64,000 nt of DNA from NCBI GenBank assembly GCA_017391675.1, contig JAFOXR010000040.1, forward strand, positions 22,415-86,414, given 5' to 3'. Numbering within the stretch: position 1 is the first letter of the stretch; each line of letters opens with the position of its first letter. The stretch is from Muribaculaceae bacterium. Its GTDB lineage: Bacteria; Bacteroidota; Bacteroidia; Bacteroidales; Muribaculaceae. The notes beneath the pieces were generated by a model. It was not told the DNA's origin and did not search any database. It was given only the letters and a program-made list of their open reading frames with translations. A program made the position numbers and the translations under genes. Positions 41,039 through 48,964 of this stretch are shown one piece after another.

Positions 41039-41995
41039 TTATTGAAGAAGCAGGTATGCAGTATATGCTGCGTAGATGATTACGAAGATGATTCCTTCGG
41101 CTCTGTCTACTTTGCACTTGCCTAGGGTGAATGCTGTGAAATATACAAGTATCGCCGATGAAATGAGCATAATGAAATCGGCGATATTGAATCCTATGAT
41201 TTCAAAAGGAGAAATTGCTGAAGATAATCCTATAATAAGCAACGCATTGAAAATGCAAGAACCAAGTGCATTACCTAGCGCCAACTGGGCATTTCCTTTT
41301 ACTGCGGCAATAATGCTAGTGACAAGTTCGGGCAAAGATGTGCCCACAGCTACAATTGTAAGTGAGATTACGGCTTCGCTCATTCCCCATTGACGAGCCA
41401 GCGCTACTGTTGAGTCAAGGAAAATCTGACCGCCAGCTAGAAGAACTCCTAGTGAAACTGCTACGACTGAGAGTGTAATCCATAACGGCTTGCCCGACAA
41501 AGAACTGCTTGCAGATTCTTCGTATTCTTCGGGAGTCTTGTTTGTCTTAAGCGTATACCACATGTATCCGGCAAAAGCACATATCAAGATGAAGCCATCA
41601 ATGCGTGATAACGAATTAGTGCTGCTGAATATAATGCTGTCCAGACATAGAAGGATGAGGAACAGCGAGGTGAATATATTGAAAGGAATATCCCTTTTAA
41701 GGGTGTTGCGCTCAATTTTGAAAGGAGAAATAGCTGCAGTAAGCCCCAAGATAAGTAGAATGTTGCAGATGTTGGAGCCTACGACATTGCCGAGTGACAT
41801 GTCGCCGTGTCCTTGCAAGGCAGAAGATACAGAAATGAGCATTTCAGGAGAAGAAGTGCCTATGCCCACAATTGTGAGGCCTATGATGAAATTTGACAGC
41901 TTAGCTCGTTGGGCAATAGCAACCGAAGATTCTACAAGATAATTTGCTCCGGCAAGAAGCATTGCCAGACCTATGAATAGCATTATTATTTCCAT
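41039..41995 (-). CDS. Calcium/sodium antiporter (CaCA family, YrbG-like)
   Basis: Inner-membrane cation exchanger of 318 aa with ten hydrophobic helices in two inverted halves. The two alpha repeats are clear: VGIGTSSPEMLISVSSALQG...GNVVGSNICNIL and VAVGTSLPELVTSIIAAVKG...GNALGSCIFNAL. The acidic and serine residues bind Ca2+/Na+. The start at 41995 (MEIIMLFIGLAML) is chosen rather than upstream in-frame codons because a TATCTTTG -7 box lies at 42023-42030 on the minus strand. Single gene. Confidence 0.93.
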   Translation of the reverse strand: MEIIMLFIGLAMLLAGANYLVESSVAIAQRAKLSNFIIGLTIVGIGTSSPEMLISVSSALQGHGDMSLGNVVGSNICNILLILGLTAAISPFKIERNTLKRDIPFNIFTSLFLILLCLDSIIFSSTNSLSRIDGFILICAFAGYMWYTLKTNKTPEEYEESASSSLSGKPLWITLSVVAVSLGVLLAGGQIFLDSTVALARQWGMSEAVISLTIVAVGTSLPELVTSIIAAVKGNAQLALGNALGSCIFNALLIIGLSSAISPFEIIGFNIADFIMLISSAILVYFTAFTLGKCKVDRAEGIIFVIIYAAYTAYLLLQ

Positions 41996-42090
41996 TGATT
42001 TTTTTGCGTTAAATGTTTGATGCAAAGATACTAGAAAAAAATGGCATTGCCTAAATAAAGTTAATAAATGGAAACTCTTAATCATTTTGC

Positions 42091-42122
42091 TTGTATGGTA
42101 TTGTATAATTTCCGTATTTTTG
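42091..42122 (+). promoter_or_regulatory. Promoter of a short intergenic transcript
   Basis: TTG (42091-42093), 21 bases, TATTTTTG (42115-42122). The predicted start is near 42129, far ahead of the tcdA gene and only about 30 bases before a terminator-like hairpin. Confidence 0.5.
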
Positions 42123-42128
42123 CAGTGT

Positions 42129-42190
42129 GTTTTTCATGGTATTAGATTTTAAGGTTAACAAATTGCTTGTCGTGAGATAAGCAATTTTTT
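42129..42190 (+). ncRNA. Candidate small RNA or attenuated leader upstream of tcdA
   Basis: A Bacteroidetes-type promoter is followed within about 60 bases by a rho-independent terminator: AAATTGCTT (42160-42168) pairs with AAGCAATTT (42179-42187) and a T run follows. The RNA would be about 60 bases. No known family is recognised and no open frame of note lies inside. It could be a free sRNA or a premature-termination leader of tcdA. Confidence 0.4.
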
Positions 42191-42192
42191 CT
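42160..42192 (+). terminator. Terminator-like hairpin upstream of tcdA
   Basis: A nine-pair stem (42160-42168/42179-42187), loop of ten bases, and a T-rich tail continuing to 42197. Confidence 0.6.
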
Positions 42193-42214
42193 TTTTTATA
42201 CTCCTGAAAATTAG

Positions 42215-42222
42215 TATTTTTG
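42215..42222 (+). promoter_or_regulatory. -7 box immediately before tcdA
   Basis: TATTTTTG ends four bases before the ATG. If used, the mRNA would be leaderless or nearly so. Confidence 0.35.
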
Positions 42223-42226
42223 TATC

Positions 42227-42973
42227 ATGATTAATGATATTTTCAACAGAGGAGAACGGCTGCTTGGCGCCGAAGCAATGAAGACTCTTGCGCAGAAGCG
42301 TGTAATCGTGTTCGGCGTAGGTGGAGTGGGAAGCTGGTGTGCCGAGGGGCTTGTGCGTTCGGGCATTCGTCATCTTACTATTGTGGATAGCGATTGCGTG
42401 AGCATTACCAATATCAACCGCCAGTTGATGGCTACAACGCGCACTGTGGGTCGTCCCAAGGTGGAAGTGCTGAAGGAGCGTTTGCAGGAAATAAATCCCG
42501 ATGCCGAAATCAACGCGCTGCAAGATGTCTATAATGAGGAAAGCAGTGAGTCATTCAATTTGGAAAGCTACGATTATGTGATAGATGCGATTGACAGCCT
42601 GAAGGATAAGGCTCATCTCATACTTGAAGCTACGGGAAAAGGCGTTAAACTTTACTCTTCAATGGGAGCTGCTCTTAAACTTGATCCTATGCGGGTGAAG
42701 GTCGCTGAATTCTGGGAAGTGAAGGGCTGTCCGTTAGGAGCTGCATTGCGCAGGAAATTCAAGCGAGAAAAACTGTTTCCTAAACGAAAGTTCAAGTGCG
42801 TGTATAGCGATGAGCTGTTGGAAAATCTAGGCGATGTGCAGGAATGTGACAGCTCAAGTACATGGGACGCGTCAAAGGCGCAGATAAACGGATCGCTGGT
42901 GCATATTACTGCAATCTTCGGATTCACATTGTCGGGCCTAGTGGTACAAGATGTTTTTAAGGAAATTAAATGA
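42227..42973 (+). CDS. tcdA: tRNA threonylcarbamoyladenosine dehydratase (TcdA/CsdL)
   Basis: E1-like ThiF/MoeB-family enzyme of 248 aa that uses ATP to cyclise t6A37 to ct6A in tRNAs reading ANN codons. The ATP-binding motif is GVGGVGSWCAEGLVRSG, followed by IVDSDCVSITNINRQLMA, TVGRPKVEVLKERL and the conserved YDYVIDAIDSLKDKAHLI. The short C-terminal half, without a ubiquitin-like-protein binding tail, fits TcdA rather than ThiF. The next gene begins 13 bases downstream. Confidence 0.93.
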   Translation: MINDIFNRGERLLGAEAMKTLAQKRVIVFGVGGVGSWCAEGLVRSGIRHLTIVDSDCVSITNINRQLMATTRTVGRPKVEVLKERLQEINPDAEINALQDVYNEESSESFNLESYDYVIDAIDSLKDKAHLILEATGKGVKLYSSMGAALKLDPMRVKVAEFWEVKGCPLGAALRRKFKREKLFPKRKFKCVYSDELLENLGDVQECDSSSTWDASKAQINGSLVHITAIFGFTLSGLVVQDVFKEIK

Positions 42974-42986
42974 TAAAAATAATAAC

Positions 42987-43607
42987 ATGAAAGTGATGCT
43001 TGTTAATGGTAGCCCACACCATGAAGGCTGTACATATACGGCGCTTCAAGAAGTGGCGAAGGCGTTGAATGCCGATGGCGTAGAAACTAAGAATTTTTGG
43101 ATAGGAATCAAGCCGATATCCAGTTGCCTGTCTTGTGGCAATTGTAGCGCTGAAGGCCGTTGCGCCATAGAAGATGTGGTGAATGTGTTTGTGGAAGAAG
43201 CAAAGGATTGCGATGCGTTTGTGTTTGGCGCTCCTGTGCACTTTGCGAGTGCCAATGGCGCAATGATATCGTTTATGGACCGTGCATTCTATTCGGGAAA
43301 GAAAGCGCTTGAGTTCAAACCTGCAGCAGCAGTGGTGAGTTGCCGTCGTGGAGGAGCTTCGGCAACATTTGACGAATTGAACAAGTATTTTCTGATACGC
43401 AACATGCCAGTGGTTTCTTCTCAGTATTGGAACCAGGTGCATGGAAACACTCCTGAGGAGGTGATTCAAGATGTAGAAGGCATGCAGACCATGCGCACTT
43501 TGGGGCACAATATGGCGTGGTTGCTTAAGTGCATAGAGGCTGGGAAGGCTGCCGGAATTGAAACTCCTACGCCCGAAGCGCAGATAAAGACTAATTTCAT
43601 ACGCTAA
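42987..43607 (+). CDS. Flavodoxin-fold NAD(P)H-dependent FMN reductase
   Basis: Oxidoreductase of 206 aa with a flavodoxin-like fold. The FMN phosphate loop is VNGSPHHEGCTYTAL. A four-cysteine segment CLSCGNCSAEGRC follows (C-x2-C-x2-C-x5-C spacing), which is common in this iron-sulfur-flavoprotein-like subfamily and may bind a cluster or serve as redox cysteines. FGAPVHFASANGAMISFMDR is the typical isoalloxazine region. ATG 42987 is chosen because it precedes the canonical first strand MKVMLVNGS. It is co-transcribed with tcdA, although a functional link is not evident. Confidence 0.85.
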   Translation: MKVMLVNGSPHHEGCTYTALQEVAKALNADGVETKNFWIGIKPISSCLSCGNCSAEGRCAIEDVVNVFVEEAKDCDAFVFGAPVHFASANGAMISFMDRAFYSGKKALEFKPAAAVVSCRRGGASATFDELNKYFLIRNMPVVSSQYWNQVHGNTPEEVIQDVEGMQTMRTLGHNMAWLLKCIEAGKAAGIETPTPEAQIKTNFIR

Positions 43608-43625
43608 GAATATGCATGAAAAAAG

Positions 43626-43660
43626 AAAATGCGATAGCTGGCTAAGCTGTCGCATTTTTT
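43626..43660. terminator. Bidirectional terminator between reductase gene and tatC
   Basis: Fourteen-base arms (43626-43639 and 43645-43658) with one G-T pair, flanked by A and T runs. Confidence 0.83.
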
Positions 43661-43679
43661 AGTATCTGTAGTCTTTATG

Positions 43680-44489
43680 CTATTCCTCGGATTCTTGCGG
43701 GGTGGGGCTCACGAAGTAAGCGCTCATTTCATATAGCAGATAGAGTGGCAGGAATACTATTGTGAGAGTGAAGGGGTCGCCTGTAGGCGTAATGAATGCC
43801 GCAAGCGCCAGCAGCGCAACAATGGCGTGGCGTCGGTATCTTGCAAAGAATTCGCGGTGAAGGAATCCCATTTTTCCGAGTAGCCATGCCACAAGTGGCA
43901 ATTCAAATACCAGCCCCATAATGAAAATGAGCAGCAGGAAATTATCCATATAGGAGTCCAACGATATTTGATTAGGAATCATGTCGCTCACTTTGTATTC
44001 GGCCAAGAATCGCAATGTTACGGGAAATACGACGAAGTATCCCACTGCTACGCCTACAAAGAACATTATGATGCCGAAAATGAAGGCTTTCTCGCTGCCT
44101 TTTCGCTCGTTCTCATACAAGGCAGGCTTAATGAAGTTCCACAGCAGCCATATCACAACCGGGAATGCAAATACCAGTGCAAGCCAGAAAGATGTGGTCA
44201 TGTGAATGAAGAATTGCGATGCCAGTTGGATATTGATAAGATCAACATGAAATCCCTCGGTGCTAAATTGTGGTAGTCCCGGAATGCCTGTAGTGATTTT
44301 CTCGAAGAGCCTGTATAGAATGAAATCACCTCGGCAAGGCGCAAGAATGACACTATCGAAAATGTCGGGCATGAAAATGAAGAAGACCACAGCAAACCCT
44401 ACAAGTACGCCGCCTATCTTGAGCAGCGTGCTGCGCAGTTCGTCCACATGATCCCAGAAAGACATCTCTTCCAGTTTGCCCTTTTCCAT
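43680..44489 (-). CDS. tatC: Sec-independent protein translocase TatC
   Basis: Core receptor of the twin-arginine translocase, 269 aa with six membrane helices. The family signatures are SFWDHVDELRSTLLKIG at the N terminus and FIKPALYENERKG in the cytoplasmic loop, followed by PVTLRFLAEYKV and FELPLVAWLLGKMGF. It recognises RR signal peptides of folded proteins. It lies downstream of tatA with an 83-base gap. No tatB is present, as usual in Bacteroidetes. Confidence 0.95.
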   Translation of the reverse strand: MEKGKLEEMSFWDHVDELRSTLLKIGGVLVGFAVVFFIFMPDIFDSVILAPCRGDFILYRLFEKITTGIPGLPQFSTEGFHVDLINIQLASQFFIHMTTSFWLALVFAFPVVIWLLWNFIKPALYENERKGSEKAFIFGIIMFFVGVAVGYFVVFPVTLRFLAEYKVSDMIPNQISLDSYMDNFLLLIFIMGLVFELPLVAWLLGKMGFLHREFFARYRRHAIVALLALAAFITPTGDPFTLTIVFLPLYLLYEMSAYFVSPTPQESEE

Positions 44490-44572
44490 TATTTTTGCCG
44501 TATGTAGTTAATGAGCAAGCATAGGGCTTTGATGAGTAGTCCTATGCCGCATTAATGATGTTTCTTGAAAAA

Positions 44573-44785
44573 TTATTTCTTGTTGTCGGTCTTGTCTTCT
44601 TCAACAGGCTTGTTGATTTCGTCCTCAATCTCGTTCATGCCTTTCTTGAAGCTGCGCACGCCCTTGCCGATGCCTTTCATCAGTTCAGGAATTTTCTTTC
44701 CGCCGAAAAGAAGCAGGATAACGAAAACGATAATGATTATTTCTCCTGTGCCGATATTCAAGAAATTTAGTATACTAGCTGTCAT
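44573..44785 (-). CDS. tatA: Twin-arginine translocase subunit TatA/E
   Basis: Pore-forming Tat subunit of 70 aa. One membrane helix (about 8-26, [25 protein letters not shown]) is followed by an amphipathic helix ([18 protein letters not shown]) and an acidic/basic tail. The FGxxKIPEL hinge is diagnostic. A TATCTTTG -7 box is at 44823-44830 on the minus strand. It pairs with tatC downstream. Confidence 0.93.
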   Translation of the reverse strand: MTASILNFLNIGTGEIIIIVFVILLLFGGKKIPELMKGIGKGVRSFKKGMNEIEDEINKPVEEDKTDNKK

Positions 44786-44916
44786 GTCGTATGTATAAAT
44801 TAGATTTGTTATTCTTAATTAGCAAAGATATATCAAAAAACTCACATTTGAAATCAAAATCGGTAAAACTATGCCATAAAAGTAGAAGGGGTGGGTGTAA
44901 TGTGGGAAAAAATTAC

Positions 44917-44924
44917 TAACTTTG
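44917..44924 (+). promoter_or_regulatory. -7 box upstream of fabD
   Basis: TAACTTTG matches the consensus 40 bases before the fabD ATG. The -33 element is weak. Confidence 0.45.
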
Positions 44925-44964
44925 CCGGCTGAAATAGAAAAGTTATATAAATAAGGTAGAAAAG

Positions 44965-45843
44965 ATGAAAGCATTTGTATTTCCTGGTCAAGGAGCTCAA
45001 TTTGTAGGTATGGGTAAGGACCTGTATGAAAACAATCAGATGGCTCATGACCTATTCGAGAAAGCTAATGAGATATTAGGTTTCCGTATCACTGACTTGA
45101 TGTTTGAAGGAACAGAAGAAGATTTACGCCAAACAAAGGTTACACAGCCAGCAATTTTCTTGCATTCAGTAATTCTAGCAAAGACGCTAGGCGAAGAATT
45201 CAAGCCAGATATGGTAGCTGGTCATTCATTAGGAGAATTTTCAGCACTAGTTGCAGCCGGCGCATTGTCATTTGAAGAAGGCTTGAAACTTGTTGCTGCT
45301 CGTGCAATGGCTATGCAGAAGGCTTGTGAAGTTACACCTTCTACAATGGCTGCTGTGTTGGCATTGCCAAACGAAAAAGTTGAAGAAATATGTGCAACTG
45401 TTGATGATGTAGTTGCACCTGCTAACTATAACTGCCCTGGACAAGTGGTAATCTCTGGTACTGTTGCTGGAATTGATGCCGTTTGCCCATTGTTGCTTGA
45501 GGCAGGCGCTAAGCGTGCAATGAAGTTGAAAGTGGGCGGAGCATTCCACTCTCCACTTATGCAACCAGCACAGGAAGAACTTGCTGCTGCAATAGAAAAG
45601 GCTGAATTCGCAACTCCAGTGTGCCCAGTGTATCAGAATGTAGATGCAAAGCCTCACACCGATCCTGCCGAAATCAAGGCAAATCTTATTGCGCAATTGA
45701 CAGCTCCAGTACGCTGGACTCAAAGTGTGCAAAGCATGGTTGCCGATGGCTTGACCGAAGTTGTAGAGCTAGGTCCTGGCGCAGTGCTTCAAGGCCTTGT
45801 TCGCAAGATTGATGCAAGCGTGGCTGTTTCGGGCAAGCAGTAA
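44965..45843 (+). CDS. fabD: Malonyl-CoA:ACP transacylase
   Basis: Fatty-acid synthesis enzyme of 292 aa that charges ACP with malonate. Motifs: FPGQGAQFVGMGKDLYE, the nucleophile serine in VAGHSLGEFSAL, the malonyl-binding arginine in VAARAMAMQKA, and the catalytic histidine in KVGGAFHSPLM. Length is normal. Codon use is even and similar to highly expressed genes. It is not linked to other fab genes here. Confidence 0.96.
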   Translation: MKAFVFPGQGAQFVGMGKDLYENNQMAHDLFEKANEILGFRITDLMFEGTEEDLRQTKVTQPAIFLHSVILAKTLGEEFKPDMVAGHSLGEFSALVAAGALSFEEGLKLVAARAMAMQKACEVTPSTMAAVLALPNEKVEEICATVDDVVAPANYNCPGQVVISGTVAGIDAVCPLLLEAGAKRAMKLKVGGAFHSPLMQPAQEELAAAIEKAEFATPVCPVYQNVDAKPHTDPAEIKANLIAQLTAPVRWTQSVQSMVADGLTEVVELGPGAVLQGLVRKIDASVAVSGKQ

Positions 45844-45877
45844 GATGTTGTTTGAAAAGATTAAATGATAACATAAT

Positions 45878-45913
45878 TGATGCCATTTGCATTAAGCAGT
45901 GCGAATGGCATCA
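45878..45913 (+). terminator. Hairpin between fabD and the DUF3109 gene
   Basis: Thirteen-base arms (45878-45890 and 45901-45913) with a single G-T pair and a ten-base loop. It lacks a solid T run, so it may be a partial terminator or a processing site rather than a full stop. Confidence 0.55.
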
Positions 45914-45923
45914 TTGTTAAAAG

Positions 45924-46523
45924 ATGGAAGAAGAAGTAACTATGTTGCAGATACAAGATGCATTGGTGAGTTTGGATATTGTAGAGCGTTTCTTTATATG
46001 TGACCTCGACAAGTGTCTGGGAGAGTGCTGCATTGAAGGCGATGCGGGCGCTCCTATTACCGAGGAAGAGTATGAAACGCTTAAGCGAATCCTTCCCGAA
46101 GTGTGGGACGAACTTCTGCCTAAGGCACAAGAAGTCATTAAAGAAAAGGGAGTAGGCTATATCGACGAGGAAGGTGATCTTGTCACTCAGATTGTAGACG
46201 GCAAGAATTGCGTGTTCTCATGCTATGGCAAGAATGGTATGTGCTATTGTGCCATTGAGAAACTCTACCGCGAGGGAAAGATTGATTTCTACAAGCCTAT
46301 CTCATGTCACCTCTATCCGTTGAGGCTGAAGGAGTATCCTACATTTACTGCCGTGAACTTCCATCGTTGGAAAATATGCAAGTGCGCCGAGGTGCTAGGC
46401 CGTAAAGAAGGCGTGAGAGCATACCAGTTCCTTAAGGAACCTCTTATAAGAAGATTCGGGGCAGAATGGTATGCCGAACTGGAAGAAGCGTGCAAGCTCT
46501 ATCTTGAAGAATACGGAGACTAG
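45924..46523 (+). CDS. DUF3109 family cysteine-rich protein
   Basis: Protein of 199 aa with conserved cysteines spaced as in the DUF3109/YkgJ-like group: CDLDKCLGECCIEGD near the N terminus, NCVFSCYGKNGMCYCAIEKL and PISCHLYPLR in the centre, then KICKCAE. These probably bind a metal or Fe-S cluster. The function is unknown, and the family is widespread in Bacteroidetes. ATG 45924 is used; ATG 45942 is a possible alternative. It follows fabD by 80 bases with a hairpin between. Confidence 0.82.
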   Translation: MEEEVTMLQIQDALVSLDIVERFFICDLDKCLGECCIEGDAGAPITEEEYETLKRILPEVWDELLPKAQEVIKEKGVGYIDEEGDLVTQIVDGKNCVFSCYGKNGMCYCAIEKLYREGKIDFYKPISCHLYPLRLKEYPTFTAVNFHRWKICKCAEVLGRKEGVRAYQFLKEPLIRRFGAEWYAELEEACKLYLEEYGD

Positions 46524-46586
46524 TAGGCAAACCTATGAACAATAGTCGCTTCAAGGATTTAAATTTTGGACAAAAAGGCTGAAAAA

Positions 46587-46618
46587 TTTTTGTATTTGAA
46601 AAAGTATTCGTAAATTTG
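46587..46618 (+). promoter_or_regulatory. Promoter of rpmE2
   Basis: TTTTTG (46587-46592), 18 bases, TAAATTTG (46611-46618). The leader to the ATG is about 65 bases and contains a small hairpin TCATGC/GCATGA at 46635-46654. Confidence 0.6.
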
Positions 46619-46688
46619 CACGCCATTACAGAAGTCATGCACTTACCAGCATGATGATTAATTGATTAATAATAAAAGAAATATAGAA

Positions 46689-46949
46689 ATGAAAAAAGAC
46701 ATTCATCCATCAAACTATCGCGAAGTAGCATTCAAAGATATGTCAAACGGTGAAACATTCATCACTCGTTCAACAGTTGCTGCTAAGGAAACTATTGAAA
46801 TCGATGGCGTAACTTATCCATTGGTGAAGCTTGAAATCACTAGCTCATCTCACCCATTCTTTACTGGTAAGCAAAAATTGGTTGACACTGCTGGTCGTGT
46901 AGATAAGTTCATGAGCCGTTATGGTAATCGTAAGAAAGCTGCGAAGTAA
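46689..46949 (+). CDS. rpmE2: 50S ribosomal protein L31, zinc-independent type B
   Basis: Ribosomal protein L31 of 86 aa. It begins [22 protein letters not shown] and continues [23 protein letters not shown], the type B pattern. There are no cysteines, so it lacks the zinc ribbon of type A L31. The start at 46689 is set by homology to the family; upstream in-frame codons precede the hairpin leader. Its own promoter and terminator make it monocistronic. Confidence 0.95.
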   Translation: MKKDIHPSNYREVAFKDMSNGETFITRSTVAAKETIEIDGVTYPLVKLEITSSSHPFFTGKQKLVDTAGRVDKFMSRYGNRKKAAK

Positions 46950-46989
46950 TAAGCAGTCTTTTTTGATTTAAAGAACGAAAATAAAAGTT

Positions 46990-47017
46990 AAGCGACATAT
47001 CCTAGGATATGTCGCTT
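46990..47017. terminator. Terminator after rpmE2
   Basis: A perfect palindrome with thirteen-base arms (46990-47002 and 47005-47017) around two bases, followed by TTTCTTG. It is between convergent rpmE2 and thiL. Confidence 0.8.
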
Positions 47018-47064
47018 TCTTGTTGTATTGCATTCTGTGTGAAGTTGCAGAATCAAGTACTGTT

Positions 47065-48102
47065 TTACCATTGGGCTTGCCAGCCTTGCGCCTTAAGCTC
47101 CATTTCAGCACCGTCTCTGGTTTCCATGTAGTAACCTAGTTCGGGCTTGGTTATGCGTCCTATTATTTTCACATCTTTCATGGCTGCCACTTTCTCATGG
47201 TCGGTCAATGGTACAGTGAAAACAAGTTCGTAGTCCTCGCCTCCATTCAATGCTGCAGTAACAAGGTTCATGTTGAACTCTTCGGCCATTACGGCAGTCT
47301 GATAGTCGATAGGAATACGCTCTTCATAAATGCGGCATCCGGTATTGCTCTGCTTGCAGATGTGCATAAGTTCTGATGACAGGCCGTCGCTCACATCCAT
47401 CATTGCAGTAGGCTTAACGCCTGCTTTTGCCAGGGCTTCGATGATATCCTGGCGCGCTTCAGGTTTAAGCTGGCGTTCAAGAATGTATTCTCTGCCTTCA
47501 AATGCAGGGTGGAAGTCATCGCTGCTGTCGCGAGATACTGAGCGTTCGCGTTCCAGCAACTGCAGTCCCATATAGGCTGAACCTAAATCGCCGCTTACGC
47601 AAATAAGGTCGGTGTCCTTAGCTCCGTTGCGGTATACAATCTTATCTTTATCACCTTCTCCGATGCAAGTAACGCTTATTATCAGTCCTGTTACCGAAGC
47701 GGAAGTGTCTCCTCCAACAAGGTCTACGCCATAGTTCTCGCATGCAAGTCGTATGCCTGCATACAGCTGCTCGATATGCTCAACAGTGAAACGCTTAGAA
47801 ACGCCTATCGATACGGTGAGCTGTTTTGGCGTGCCGTTCATTGCATAGACATCGGAGAAATTCACTACTGCAGCCTTGTAGCCAAGATGCTTGAGCGGAG
47901 TATATGTGAGGTCAAAATGAATGCCTTCAAGCAGCAGGTCGGTGGTGACAAGCGTTTCCTTGTTCTTGTAGTCAAGGACAGCGCAGTCGTCGCCAATGCC
48001 TTTTACTGAAGACTCGTTCTTAAGTTCGATGCCTTTAGTAATATGCTCGATTAAGCCAAATTCGCCTAATGTGGAAATTTCGGTTTCTGTCTCGTTTATC
48101 AT
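47065..48102 (-). CDS. thiL: Thiamine-monophosphate kinase
   Basis: Enzyme of 345 aa making thiamine diphosphate from thiamine monophosphate with ATP. ThiL motifs: GIGDDCAVLDY, TTDLLLEGIHFDL, NFSDVYAMNGTPKQLTVSIG, GGDTSASVTGLIISVTCIGEG and MMDVSDGLSSELMHIC. It overlaps the upstream purine nucleoside phosphorylase gene by four bases (ATGA) and is the last gene of the sppA-lpxK-punA-thiL run. No TPP riboswitch is seen. Confidence 0.94.
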   Translation of the reverse strand: MINETETEISTLGEFGLIEHITKGIELKNESSVKGIGDDCAVLDYKNKETLVTTDLLLEGIHFDLTYTPLKHLGYKAAVVNFSDVYAMNGTPKQLTVSIGVSKRFTVEHIEQLYAGIRLACENYGVDLVGGDTSASVTGLIISVTCIGEGDKDKIVYRNGAKDTDLICVSGDLGSAYMGLQLLERERSVSRDSSDDFHPAFEGREYILERQLKPEARQDIIEALAKAGVKPTAMMDVSDGLSSELMHICKQSNTGCRIYEERIPIDYQTAVMAEEFNMNLVTAALNGGEDYELVFTVPLTDHEKVAAMKDVKIIGRITKPELGYYMETRDGAEMELKAQGWQAQW

Positions 48103-48929
48103 TCTTCAAACTTGTTTATAAGTTCTTTCATTATAAAGGTCATCTTAGGTTCGGCTGCAGCTGCGGCTTTCTGAACTTCCTCGTGAGAAACTTTTTCTAC
48201 GATGCCTTCTACACCTAAGTCGGTGATTACCGACATGCCGAAGCAGCGTATTCCGCTATGGCGTGCTACGATGACTTCAGGAACAGTGCTCATGCCCACA
48301 GCATCTCCTCCTATACGGTGGAAGTACCTATATTCGGCAGGAGTCTCGAAAGTAGGTCCTTGAGTCCCTACATATACTCCTTCAACAAGGCGTATACCAT
48401 TTTCGGCTGCTACCTTCTTTGCATCGGCAATGAGTTCGGGTGAGTAAGCTTCGCTCATGTCGGGGAAGCGAGGGCCTAGCTCGTCGAAGTTCTTTCCGCG
48501 TAGCGGATGTTCAGGGAACAAGTTTATATGATCGGTGATTATCATCAAGTCGCCAATCTTGAAATCGGGGTTCATTCCGCCAGCAGCATTGGAAACGAAT
48601 AGGGTAGTGATACCAAGTTCTTTCATTACTCGCACAGGGAATGTGACAAGTTGCATGTTGTATCCTTCGTAGAAATGGAAGCGGCCTTTCATAGCCATGA
48701 TGCGCTTGTTACCTAGCTGACCGAAAATTAGTTTTCCGCTATGGCCTTCTACCGTAGACACAGGGAAGTTCGGAATGTCTTCGTAAGCCAGTTCGTCTGT
48801 TATGTCGATGTGGTTAACAAGTTCGCCAAGACCAGTGCCTAGGATAATTGCAGTCTTAGGCATATCCTTTATTTTACCTGAAATGAAGGCGGCAGTCTGT
48901 TTAATCAAGTCTAGCATTTCTTTTTCCAT
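48099..48929 (-). CDS. punA: Purine nucleoside phosphorylase (class I, trimeric type)
   Basis: Phosphorolytic cleavage of guanosine/inosine nucleosides for purine salvage, 276 aa. Motifs: IILGTGLGELV, the phosphate-binding GHSGKLIFG, RFHFYEGYN, FVSNAAGGMN, and the base-binding VGMSTVPEVIVARH. These fit the PunA/human-PNP type rather than hexameric DeoD. Its stop overlaps the thiL start, and lpxK lies 35 bases upstream. Confidence 0.93.
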   Translation of the reverse strand: MEKEMLDLIKQTAAFISGKIKDMPKTAIILGTGLGELVNHIDITDELAYEDIPNFPVSTVEGHSGKLIFGQLGNKRIMAMKGRFHFYEGYNMQLVTFPVRVMKELGITTLFVSNAAGGMNPDFKIGDLMIITDHINLFPEHPLRGKNFDELGPRFPDMSEAYSPELIADAKKVAAENGIRLVEGVYVGTQGPTFETPAEYRYFHRIGGDAVGMSTVPEVIVARHSGIRCFGMSVITDLGVEGIVEKVSHEEVQKAAAAAEPKMTFIMKELINKFEE

Positions 48930-48964
48930 ATACTTATATTTGTTTATGCTTGAATAATCATTTG

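Noticed and set aside
42966..43655. Minus-strand open frame of about 229 codons over the FMN reductase gene
   Set aside because: It is antisense to a gene with a clear flavodoxin loop and runs through the terminator at 43626-43660. No promoter precedes it.
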